Of a stretch of 64,000 nt of DNA, positions 24,619 to 31,425 are shown in pieces. The number at the start of each line of letters is the position of its first letter. Position 1 is the stretch's first letter. A model generated the notes under the pieces. The model saw only the letters and a list, made by a program, of their open reading frames with translations, was not told where the DNA came from and did not search any database. Both the position numbers and the translations under genes were made by a program. Location: assembly GCF_018129965.1 (NCBI RefSeq), contig NZ_JAFCKW010000002.1, forward strand, positions 558,001 to 622,000, in the 5' to 3' direction. Source of the stretch: Bradyrhizobium diazoefficiens. Its GTDB lineage: Bacteria > Pseudomonadota > Alphaproteobacteria > Rhizobiales > Xanthobacteraceae.

Positions 24619-24978
24619 ATGACGCGCAGCATTCGAATCCGTGCCGGCGTTGCGGTGCCGATCGCGCTGTCCGGGCTGTTGTTCGTCAGCGCCGTCCACA
24701 CCGCCACGGGCGCATCGCGCACCGCTGAGCGTGCGGCCGCGGAGGGCCATCGGCTGGCGCAGGCCTGGTGCCAGAACTGCCACGCCGTCGAGCCCGGCAT
24801 GTCCGGATGGTTCGACCGGGGCCCGAGCTTCCAGGCCATCGCCGAGCGCGAGGGCACCACCGCGCTGTCGCTGAAAGTGTTCTGGCGGACCAGCCACCCG
24901 ACCATGCCGAACCTCGTGATCTCGCCCGAACAGGCCGAGGCGCTCTCCAGCTACATCCTCAGCCTGAAGGGCGATTGA
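24619..24978 (+). CDS. Exported c-type cytochrome
   Basis: 119 residues with an N-terminal signal or anchor (IRAGVAVPIALSGLLFVSAVHTATGA) and one class I cytochrome c domain. The heme motif is CQNCH at about residue 51, and the likely axial methionine is in SHPTMPNLVIS at about residue 95. Ends EALSSYILSLKGD, the usual last helix. An electron carrier in the periplasm; partner unknown. Confidence 0.88.
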   Translation: MTRSIRIRAGVAVPIALSGLLFVSAVHTATGASRTAERAAAEGHRLAQAWCQNCHAVEPGMSGWFDRGPSFQAIAEREGTTALSLKVFWRTSHPTMPNLVISPEQAEALSSYILSLKGD

Positions 24979-25401
24979 GGGGCGTCCGGCAAAAAGTTCG
25001 AAAACAACCCCATGCACAGTAGAAACGGGCGACGCCCTCAATATTCGGTAATGCCGAATTTTGCTTGACCCGTCGGGCAATACAGGTGCATGATGGCATC
25101 ATGGCAAGGTGACGCCAGGGGGCCCGTAGCCTGGATGGAGCGAAGCGCAAGCCGGGATCTCTCACCTCATCGGCACTGTCCCGGATTTCGCTGCGCTCCA
25201 GCCGGGGCACGCGGCCGACTTTTGCAGGACGCTGGCGCTAGCCAGAAGCGGCGCGTACCTCGCCATGGATTCGGTGATACCGAAGACAAATTGACGCCTC
25301 GGGCAAAATAAGCACTATGCTACAGTCGCGCCGTCAGGGGCTGGAACCCGTTCGGATGCCCGACAGAGCGCAAGTTCCATTGAAAAAGGGTGTTCCGCAA
25401 C
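24979..25401. other. Intergenic region built of repeats
   Basis: About 420 bp with no gene. It contains an inverted repeat at 25123-25208, flanked by two similar 50-bp sequences at 25043-25093 and 25269-25319. The last part carries the promoter and ribosome binding site (AAAAAGGG) of the downstream kinase. Confidence 0.6.
25043..25319. repeat. Composite repeat: two direct copies flanking an inverted repeat
   Basis: The copies share ATTCGGT, CCGAA, TTGAC, TCGGGCAA and a downstream ATG at the same spacing, at 25043-25093 and 25269-25319. Between them CCTGGATGGAGCGAAGCG at 25123 onward is mirrored by CGCTGCGCTCCAGCCGGGG ending at 25208. Looks like a non-coding dispersed element or a duplicated promoter. 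Confidence 0.6.
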
Positions 25402-26997
25402 ATGTGGGCCTTCTTTGAGCGGCTCCTCGATTCGTCGATGTTCTCTCCCCACGGCATCTGCCTGTTGTGGGAACCGGAACTGATCTGGCTCCATGTTGCA
25501 TCCGACGCCCTGACTGCGCTGGCTTATTTCTCGATCCCTGCCGTGCTCTCCATTTTCGTGGCGCGGCGGCCGGATGTCGATTTCGGATGGCTGTTCTGGG
25601 CGTTCGCGATCTTCATCATGGCCTGCGGAATGACGCATGTGCTGGCCATCGTGACGCTCTGGATCCCGATCTACGGGATCGAGGGGATCGTGAAGGCGGT
25701 GACCGCCGTGGCGTCCGTCATCACCGCCGTGGTTCTCTGGCCGCTGCTGCCGCAGATGCTCGCGATCCCGTCGCCCGCGCAGCTCCGGCGGGCCGAGGCC
25801 GCGCTGGTGGAGGAGGGGCAGTACCGGCGGCAGGCCGAGGAGATGCTGCGGCAATCCCAGAAGATGGAGGCGATCGGCCAGCTGACCGGCGGCGTCGCGC
25901 ACGACTTCAATAATCTGCTGACCATCATCATCGGCAACCTCGACACCGCCGACCGCGCGCTGCGCAACTGGAACGACGGGGCGCGTGACAGGCTGGCGCG
26001 GCTGATCGCGAGCGCCGCGACCGGCGCGCAGCGCGCAGCCGCGCTGACCCATCGGCTGCTTGCCTTTGCGAGGCGGCAGCCGCTCGACCCCAAGCCGACC
26101 AACGTGAACCAGCTGCTCGCCGACATGTCGGACTTCTTCCGGCGCACGCTGGGCGAGACGATCGACCTCGAGATCGTCGGGGGCGCGGGGATCTGGCAGG
26201 TCGAGATCGACCCCGGGCAGATGGAGGCCGCGATCCTCAACATCGTCGTCAATGCCAAGGATGCGATGGAGGGCAGCGGCAAGCTGACGATCGAAACCAG
26301 CAACGCCTTCATCGACGAGGCCTATTCGGAGCAGAACGCCGGCATCGCGGTCGGCCAGTATGTCCAGGTCTCCGTGACCGACAACGGCCCGGGGATGCCG
26401 AAGGAAGTGCAGGAGAAGGCCTTCGACCCGTTCTTCACGACCAAGCAGCCGGGGCAGGGAACCGGCCTCGGCCTCAGCCAGGTCTACGGCTTCGTCCGGC
26501 AGTCCGGCGGGCACGTCAAGATCTACAGCGAGGTCGGGGAGGGCACCACGATCAGGCTCTATCTGCCGCGCAGCCATGCCGAGCCGGTGGCACCGGAGAA
26601 GACCGATCTGAAGGTGATCGGCAGTCCCGGCGGCGAGACGATCCTGATCGCGGAGGACGAGCCCGCGGTCCGTTCCTATCTCGCCGAGACGCTGCGCGAG
26701 CTGAACTACACCGTGCAGGATTATCCGGACGGCGCATCGGTGCTGGCGCTGTTCGACAAGGGGCCGGTCAAGGCCGATCTGCTCCTGACCGACATCGTGA
26801 TGCCCGGCATCAACGGCCGCGAGCTTGCCGACCAATTGCACGCAAGGCAGCCGTCATTGAAAGTGCTCTACATGACCGGCTATTCCCGCAACGCCATCGT
26901 GCATCACGGCCGGCTCGATCCCGGTGTCGCGCTGCTGTCCAAGCCCGTCACGCAGGTGATGCTGGCGCGGAAGATCAGGGAGTTGCTGGATAGGTGA
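25402..26997 (+). CDS. Hybrid histidine kinase with ETR1-type ethylene-binding domain
   Basis: 531 residues. Residues about 30-120 hold three membrane helices like the plant ethylene receptor N-terminus: [14 protein letters not shown], then [14 protein letters not shown]. The residues that matter in Arabidopsis ETR1 (D25, Y32, P36, I62, C65, H69) are all present as D35, Y42, P46, I72, C75 and H79, a constant shift of ten; C and H bind Cu(I) in ETR1. Then a helix, the HisKA box [13 protein letters not shown] (H167), an ATPase domain ([24 protein letters not shown]), and a receiver with D464 in [10 protein letters not shown] and K514. ATG at 25402 is preferred over GTG at 25390. Likely a membrane sensor for ethylene or a copper-linked ligand; no output regulator adjoins it. 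Confidence 0.9.
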   Translation: MWAFFERLLDSSMFSPHGICLLWEPELIWLHVASDALTALAYFSIPAVLSIFVARRPDVDFGWLFWAFAIFIMACGMTHVLAIVTLWIPIYGIEGIVKAVTAVASVITAVVLWPLLPQMLAIPSPAQLRRAEAALVEEGQYRRQAEEMLRQSQKMEAIGQLTGGVAHDFNNLLTIIIGNLDTADRALRNWNDGARDRLARLIASAATGAQRAAALTHRLLAFARRQPLDPKPTNVNQLLADMSDFFRRTLGETIDLEIVGGAGIWQVEIDPGQMEAAILNIVVNAKDAMEGSGKLTIETSNAFIDEAYSEQNAGIAVGQYVQVSVTDNGPGMPKEVQEKAFDPFFTTKQPGQGTGLGLSQVYGFVRQSGGHVKIYSEVGEGTTIRLYLPRSHAEPVAPEKTDLKVIGSPGGETILIAEDEPAVRSYLAETLRELNYTVQDYPDGASVLALFDKGPVKADLLLTDIVMPGINGRELADQLHARQPSLKVLYMTGYSRNAIVHHGRLDPGVALLSKPVTQVMLARKIRELLDR

Positions 26998-27000
26998 GGG

Positions 27001-27109
27001 CCGTCATTCCGGGGCGCGCCGGAGGCGCGAGCCGGGAATCCATTTGACCGCGCGTTGTGGGGAACGATGAATTCCGGGTTCGATGCTGCGCATCGCCCCG
27101 GAATGACGG
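27001..27109. repeat. Dispersed inverted repeat element
   Basis: Perfect 16-bp terminal arms CCGTCATTCCGGGGCG and CGCCCCGGAATGACGG enclosing about 77 bp. It begins 4 bp after the kinase stop codon. A common intergenic element in Bradyrhizobium; may also end transcripts. Confidence 0.8.
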
Positions 27110-27126
27110 AGAGACTGGGTATCGCG

Positions 27127-27615
27127 TCAGATGTTGCCCTGTTCGCTCTCCGGCACCTTGTCCCAGGGCCGGTAATAGAGCTGCGCACAGTCCTCGCGCA
27201 GAACGCCGCCTTCGATGCTGAGGTCGTCGCGGTAGGCCTTGCCGACGAAATCGAGCGTGTCGATGTGCCGCGCTTCGAAATACATCTTGTGGACGTCGTC
27301 GCGGCCGGCGCCGTAGACGATGCGCGAGACCTTCGACCAGATCGAGGCCATCGTGCACATGCCGCATGGCTGCAGCGTGGTGTAGAGCGTGGCGCCGCGG
27401 AGCTCGCCACTCTCGAACCCGGCGCCGGCGGCCCTGATCGCCTCAATCTCCGCATGGGCCGTGGCATCATGATGCTCGGCGACATGGTTGCGACTCTCGG
27501 CCAGCACCTTGCCATCGCGCACGATGATGCAGCCGATCGGGCTGAGCGAGGGATCGGTGCCCTCTGAGCTGGCAACCCGCAGCGCCTCGCGCATGTAGCG
27601 TTCATCCTCGGTCAT
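27127..27615 (-). CDS. Nucleoside/cytosine deaminase family protein
   Basis: 162 residues of the zinc-dependent CDA fold. The zinc and catalytic motifs are HAEIEAI and PCGMC, and between them lies TLYTTLQPCGMCTMASIWSKVSRIVYGA. It resembles guanine and tRNA-adenosine deaminases but lacks the features that would fix the substrate. Asparagine of the substrate pocket is in SRNHV. Its stop lies 13 bp from the dispersed repeat. Confidence 0.88.
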   Translation of the reverse strand: MTEDERYMREALRVASSEGTDPSLSPIGCIIVRDGKVLAESRNHVAEHHDATAHAEIEAIRAAGAGFESGELRGATLYTTLQPCGMCTMASIWSKVSRIVYGAGRDDVHKMYFEARHIDTLDFVGKAYRDDLSIEGGVLREDCAQLYYRPWDKVPESEQGNI

Positions 27616-27620
27616 GACAG

Positions 27621-27800
27621 CTATTTCGGCTCGACGCTGAGCTTGCGATTGGTGGGCAGCACGGTCGCGCCGGCATCGGCCGCGGCCTGTTCGGTGGTGA
27701 CGGTCCGTCCGGCATCGGCTTGCTTGGTCGGCACGAAGAGAATGCCGGCCGTGCCGAGCGCGAGACCGCAGAGGATGAGGAGGGCGATGTATATGCGCAT
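27621..27800 (-). CDS. Small exported or membrane-anchored protein
   Basis: 59 residues, MRIYIALLILCGLALGTAGIL then FVPTKQADAGRTVTT and a short polar tail. An N-terminal hydrophobic segment, either a signal or an anchor, and no family known to me. It ends 5 bp before the ATG of the deaminase gene on the same strand, so the two may form an operon. Confidence 0.5.
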   Translation of the reverse strand: MRIYIALLILCGLALGTAGILFVPTKQADAGRTVTTEQAAADAGATVLPTNRKLSVEPK

Positions 27801-27924
27801 GATCCGATAAATCGGACGACCGCATGGAAGTTCCGATGGCGCTTACCCCGGGCCGCAGTCACGCGTGAATTGACTTGCCTTGCTGCGGGAGCTTTTGCAC
27901 TCTCAGGTCCAGGGAGACCACCAC

Positions 27925-28200
27925 ATGAAAATCAAGACAATCGCCTGTGCGCTCGGAACGGCCTTGGTGCTGGGCCATCTCGCACCCTCGGATGCGGACG
28001 CCCGGACCCGGCGGGCGCAAGCCACCGCCGAACAGCGCCTGAGGGTCGACGCCCCCGTGCTCAGGCCGACGCCGTGGGATTACAACGTCGTTCCGCGCTA
28101 CCGCTATCGCCCCGAAGACGACCGCGTCGATCCCTACGGCCCGCCGCTGGTGCCGTCCTATGTGCGCTACGAGGGATGGCGGTGGCCGTATTGGTGGTAG
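27925..28200 (+). CDS. Small exported protein with aromatic C-terminus
   Basis: 91 residues, signal MKIKTIACALGTALVLGHLA with cleavage near ADA, then a basic stretch and a Pro/Tyr/Arg-rich tail (YNVVPRYRYRPEDDR, ending YEGWRWPYWW). AGGGAG lies nine bases before the ATG. No family recognised. Confidence 0.6.
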   Translation: MKIKTIACALGTALVLGHLAPSDADARTRRAQATAEQRLRVDAPVLRPTPWDYNVVPRYRYRPEDDRVDPYGPPLVPSYVRYEGWRWPYWW

Positions 28201-28284
28201 TGGGGGGCCTTGGTCGATATCCCGGGTTCACGATAAATCTCGGGGCCGGTTGAGGCTTTCTCCGTATAGCGCCATAGTGCTGGG

Positions 28285-28617
28285 ATGTTGAAAGAGGCAT
28301 TCGATAATTTGACGGCGGCCGTGACGACGATCAACACGCCGATGCCTGCCAGCATCGACGAGACGACCCTTCTCGCCTGTCTGAAGGGGGAGATTTCCGA
28401 ACGAAAATGGCGCGTGTATGTGCAGGCGATGTTCGACGAGGTCGACGTCTCCGTCATCCACAATCTGGTCGTTGATCAACTCGTGACGTTCGACCAGTTA
28501 TCGAAGGCGATCGACGCCTGGCAGGTCACGGAGTCCGACAATGAAAGATGGGTCAGGGAGATGGCTGCCTTCGAGGTGGGAAGAACTCCTGCAGAAGGCG
28601 CTGGTCGCCCTCGATAG
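28285..28617 (+). CDS. Unknown protein paired with a nucleotidyltransferase
   Basis: 110 residues, helical, acidic, no signal. MLKEAFDNLTAAVTTINTPMPAS, then LLACLKGEISERKWRVYVQAMFDEVDVSVIHNLVVDQ. I know no family. It overlaps the AbiEii-like gene by 77 bp in another frame, so the two are tied in expression. In AbiE systems the partner is a winged-helix antitoxin (AbiEi), but this protein has no visible helix-turn-helix. Antitoxin role is a guess. Confidence 0.6.
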   Translation: MLKEAFDNLTAAVTTINTPMPASIDETTLLACLKGEISERKWRVYVQAMFDEVDVSVIHNLVVDQLVTFDQLSKAIDAWQVTESDNERWVREMAAFEVGRTPAEGAGRPR

Positions 28618-29245
28618 TCTGCAGGGCGGCGCCGGAGCGTGGACGTTCGGCGGCGGCACGGCGCTAGCGCAGATTCTGAATCATCGGATCAGCTACGATA
28701 TCGATATCTTCCTGGATTCGAGCAACGCGCTGAAGAATCTCGCGCCGAACATGAATCCGGTGACGAAGTCGCTTTGCGACACCTGGCAATGGCCGGGCAA
28801 ATATCTGAAGCTCATCCTGCGCGACGTCGGTGAGATCGATTTCCTGAACGCGCCGTCCTACATCGACCATCCGACTTACGACCTGACGTTTGGCGAGCGT
28901 TCCATCGCGGCGGAGCGGCCCGCGGAAATCGCGACCAAGAAGCTGGTCTATCGCGCTTCGACATTCACCGCACGAGATGCCTTCGATCTTGCCGCGATCC
29001 ATCTGCATGATCGTGCAGCGCTGGGCGAGATCGCGCAATGTCCGGCCATGACCGATCATGTCGTGTCGTCCGCGCTGAACCGGCTGAATCTCGCCAAGGG
29101 ACAGTATCAGTCGGACATGAGGCGCGTGATCAACGCGACGCCGCGGGGCGAGGAATTTATCGACAGGTCCTGCGACATTGCCCTGGAAGCGCTGGAGGAG
29201 ATTCGGGATACGCTTCCTGAACAGGAGGCCGAGACTGGAACTTGA
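28541..29245 (+). CDS. AbiEii/AbiGii-like nucleotidyltransferase
   Basis: 234 residues of the DUF1814/AbiEii group. The nucleotidyltransferase motif is FGGGTALAQILNHRISYDIDIF (GG, then D-x-D in DID) at about residue 35-57, with the third acid probably in GEIDFL. The typical C-terminal part is IATKKLVYRASTFTARDAFDLAAI. In type IV toxin-antitoxin systems such proteins (for example AbiEii, MenT) inactivate tRNA by adding nucleotides. Whether this one is toxic is not shown by sequence. ATG at 28541 overlaps the upstream gene by 77 bp; no later in-frame start is plausible without losing the fold's first helix. Confidence 0.82.
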   Translation: MKDGSGRWLPSRWEELLQKALVALDSLQGGAGAWTFGGGTALAQILNHRISYDIDIFLDSSNALKNLAPNMNPVTKSLCDTWQWPGKYLKLILRDVGEIDFLNAPSYIDHPTYDLTFGERSIAAERPAEIATKKLVYRASTFTARDAFDLAAIHLHDRAALGEIAQCPAMTDHVVSSALNRLNLAKGQYQSDMRRVINATPRGEEFIDRSCDIALEALEEIRDTLPEQEAETGT

Positions 29246-29289
29246 GTGCACTTGCACCAAAATTCTGCGAGCAGGTCCGCGATGGGCCA

Positions 29290-29805
29290 TCAATAGCGGC
29301 TGCCGCTGCCCTTTTGCTGCGTGATCCAGGCCGACAATGATTTCGGCGCCGGTTTCGCGGTCCGGCCCGGTGATGCCTTTGGATTGTCGCGAACGCCTTT
29401 GATCGGACGGGCGCGCGACGCTTCCGTTGCGCCAGCGCCCCTCGAGCCAGCCGAGGATGCCTCTGCGGCTTCCTTCTCGAGCCGTAACTGCTTCAACCGC
29501 GCCATCTTGATGCGTTCGGCCTCGACTTCGGGCCGTTCGGCGAGCCGCGGCTTGGGCTGAGCCAGCTCGGCCGTAACAAGGACACCGAGAATGGTCGTCT
29601 CGCCGAGCGCCTTGCAGGCCTCCAGCCGATGCAGTCCCTCGACCAGAACGAGGCGGTCTCCGTCGAGCCTGATGGAAATGGGCTCCTGCTGTCCGATGTC
29701 CAGCATGCTTTCCGCGATCTCCGCGACGGTGTCGGGCTTGAGGGTCTTCTTGATCTTCGTGGGAACGAAGATCTTCTCGATCGGGAAGCTTTCCGGTTTG
29801 GGCAT
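29290..29805 (-). CDS. Stand-alone ParB/sulfiredoxin-like N-terminal domain protein
   Basis: 171 residues. Residues 1-80 form a ParB N-terminal (Srx-like) domain: PIEKIFVPTKIKKTL, then IAESMLDIGQQEPISIRLDG and LVEGLHRLEACKALGET, where GLHRLEA replaces the G-x-x-R motif of the CTPase/nuclease family. The remainder is a basic, Ala/Arg-rich tail with no helix-turn-helix or dimerisation domain, so it is not a chromosome-partitioning ParB. Converges with the AbiEii-like gene. Similar proteins occur on plasmids and islands; function unknown. Confidence 0.75.
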   Translation of the reverse strand: MPKPESFPIEKIFVPTKIKKTLKPDTVAEIAESMLDIGQQEPISIRLDGDRLVLVEGLHRLEACKALGETTILGVLVTAELAQPKPRLAERPEVEAERIKMARLKQLRLEKEAAEASSAGSRGAGATEASRARPIKGVRDNPKASPGRTAKPAPKSLSAWITQQKGSGSRY

Positions 29806-29949
29806 AACGCGACTCCACTTTGACCGGGTCCGTCATAACACATGGCGGGAGTCAGAAGTTTAGGAGAGAAGCGCTTGGCCGCAAAGGCAATTTCGTGTCA
29901 CAAGCTCCACGAGCTCAAAGGGTAAGCGGCCTGGTCGAATATCGTCCGT

Positions 29950-30198
29950 CTATGCGGCGTGTTCTGTGGATCGCGTTACGTCGCCGCGGCCCGCGAGAAG
30001 GCCGGCAATAGAGATATCCTCGTCGAGCGCTTCCCAGTGCAGCCCAACCCGGCTCAACTCAACCCGCTCGCGCGCGTCAGGCGTCGCGTGCAGCAGGCGA
30101 GGAAACCAGGCGAGCGGGACACCGAGCGTCCGGCCGTCGGACAGTTCGACCCACATCGTGTGTTCGTCGAAGCGAACGCTAGTTGCCGAAATGGTCAT
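29950..30198 (-). CDS. DUF2442 domain protein
   Basis: 82 residues. The DUF2442 hallmark is WVELSDGRTLGVPLAWFPRLLHATPDARERVE, then GLHWEALDEDISIAGLL. DUF2442 proteins often sit beside DUF4160 proteins, and the pair has been suggested to act as a toxin-antitoxin-like unit. Overlaps the DUF4160 gene by 20 bp. Confidence 0.85.
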   Translation of the reverse strand: MTISATSVRFDEHTMWVELSDGRTLGVPLAWFPRLLHATPDARERVELSRVGLHWEALDEDISIAGLLAGRGDVTRSTEHAA

Positions 30199-30421
30199 GC
30201 CAGGCCTTCAGGAGAAGATCGCGATTGTCCTGGACGACTTGCAGGATATTTGAAAGTTCCCGTGGATTGAAGCCATAACTGTCGGCGATCGATATGGCAG
30301 GTTCAAGCCAGATCTTGGCGTCCCGGCCGCCGCCTTTGACATGAATATGGGGCAGCTGGGTTGGCTGCCCCTCGTTGGAGAAGAAGCTCGTAGGGTGGAT
30401 TAGCGAAGCGTAACCCGCCAC
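30179..30421 (-). CDS. DUF4160 domain protein with repeat-derived N-terminus
   Basis: 80 residues. The family core is intact from SFFSNEGQPTQLPHIHVKGG to HDHFGN, with the HIHV motif and a tryptophan near the end. The first eleven residues (MAGYASLIHPT) are translated from a 32-bp dispersed repeat at 30390-30421, so the usual start of the family, around a short beta strand before FFSNE, has been lost. The gene may be 5' truncated, or may run on a new GTG start. No ribosome binding site is visible before the GTG at 30421. Confidence 0.7.
   Translation of the reverse strand: MAGYASLIHPTSFFSNEGQPTQLPHIHVKGGGRDAKIWLEPAISIADSYGFNPRELSNILQVVQDNRDLLLKAWHDHFGN
30390..30421. repeat. Short dispersed repeat at the DUF4160 5' end
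   Basis: GTAGGGTGGATTAGCGAAGC followed by GTAACCCGCCAC, a well-known intergenic sequence type with self-complementary ends (GTAGGGTGG / CC-GCCAC). Here it forms the first codons of the DUF4160 gene. Confidence 0.7.
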
Positions 30422-30471
30422 ACTTCTGTCGCCACGAAAAAGAGGTGCATTACACCTTTGGCGAAAAGACC

Positions 30472-31254
30472 TTACGAGTTGAACTCGCCAGGGACGTAAA
30501 TCGGGAATCTGTCCGCATACCCTTCAAGCCAAATCGACCGATCGACCGCGGTTATGCCGGCAACCGCAAAAGAGAAATTGAAGGAAGCGAAGTAGAGCGT
30601 ATGACCTTTCTCGCCTGTCGCGATCGAATATTTGAATTGATCGCCAACGCCCTTGCGGCCTTGCTGCAAGCTTTTGGGGCCCGGCAGTAGGTCAAATAGT
30701 TCTTGCGGAATATCGTCCTTCATCGCCTGCAAATTGGAGAACCACATCACCTGCACGCCACCGGCGGCTGGAACCACTTCGCTCATGGTCTCGAAATGCA
30801 ATGCAAAGCCAAGCTTGGCGGCAAAGGTCAGGATGTATCGGTTCAAGAGCGGGCCGTTCGCGCGGAGAGGGTGCATACTTTCGGGTAGGCCGTGACTTTT
30901 ACGTGCGAGTTTTCCCGCTGCGCGCGGAATGTGCATTTCTGTCAAAAGAGCTGGGATGTTGTTGGACACCGCCGAAAGTATTTTTAGGAAGTCGCGGCGC
31001 TGCACTGACGTATCTGCCGCCGGGAAACAACGGGCGAGCAATGACGCAACAAGGTCCGCATGACCGGTCTGGCTGTTGCAGACGTCGCAGGCCGGGAATT
31101 CCAACCCTCTTGGTCGTTGGCGCCCTTCGAATATTTGGATAGGGGGCATGTGTTCGATCGTGGTCGCAGGTCGGGCCCCAGCGCAGTAGATGCAGGCAGG
31201 AGTCCCGGTCAACAGGGCTCGCAACGTTCTTAGCTTTTGCTTGGCTTCACCCAT
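30472..31254 (-). CDS. HNH-like zinc-binding protein
   Basis: 260 residues. The N-terminal part has CIYCAGARPATTIEHMPPIQIF followed by FPACDVCNSQTG, which is the C-x2-C ... EH ... C-x2-C layout of HNH nuclease-like domains. The rest, about 170 residues, matches nothing I know; it includes SLQQGRKGVGDQFKYSIATGEKGHTLYF. The base composition of this gene is visibly less G+C-rich than its neighbours, which suggests transfer. ATG at 31254 (MGEAKQKLR) is the likely start. It is upstream of the DUF4160/DUF2442 pair on the same strand. Confidence 0.7.
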   Translation of the reverse strand: MGEAKQKLRTLRALLTGTPACIYCAGARPATTIEHMPPIQIFEGRQRPRGLEFPACDVCNSQTGHADLVASLLARCFPAADTSVQRRDFLKILSAVSNNIPALLTEMHIPRAAGKLARKSHGLPESMHPLRANGPLLNRYILTFAAKLGFALHFETMSEVVPAAGGVQVMWFSNLQAMKDDIPQELFDLLPGPKSLQQGRKGVGDQFKYSIATGEKGHTLYFASFNFSFAVAGITAVDRSIWLEGYADRFPIYVPGEFNS

Positions 31255-31360
31255 ACCATACAGCCCGAAATACGAGGGCGGGCTAGGTTGTGCCCTCAGA
31301 GCCAACTAGGCCGGCGGCGACAATGACAAAAAAGCTTGGTGACCGAAGAGAGATATTGAA

Positions 31361-31396
31361 CCCTCGTCCCCATGACTAAAGTCAAGGGGACGAGGG
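31361..31396. terminator. Terminator hairpin downstream of nrdJ
   Basis: CCCTCGTCCCCATGAC pairs with GTCAAGGGGACGAGGG across a TAAA loop, with one mismatch in 16 pairs. It lies 30 bp past the nrdJ stop on the minus strand. Confidence 0.85.
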
Positions 31397-31425
31397 GCAT
31401 CTTATTCAATGGCAGCAGCTGAATA

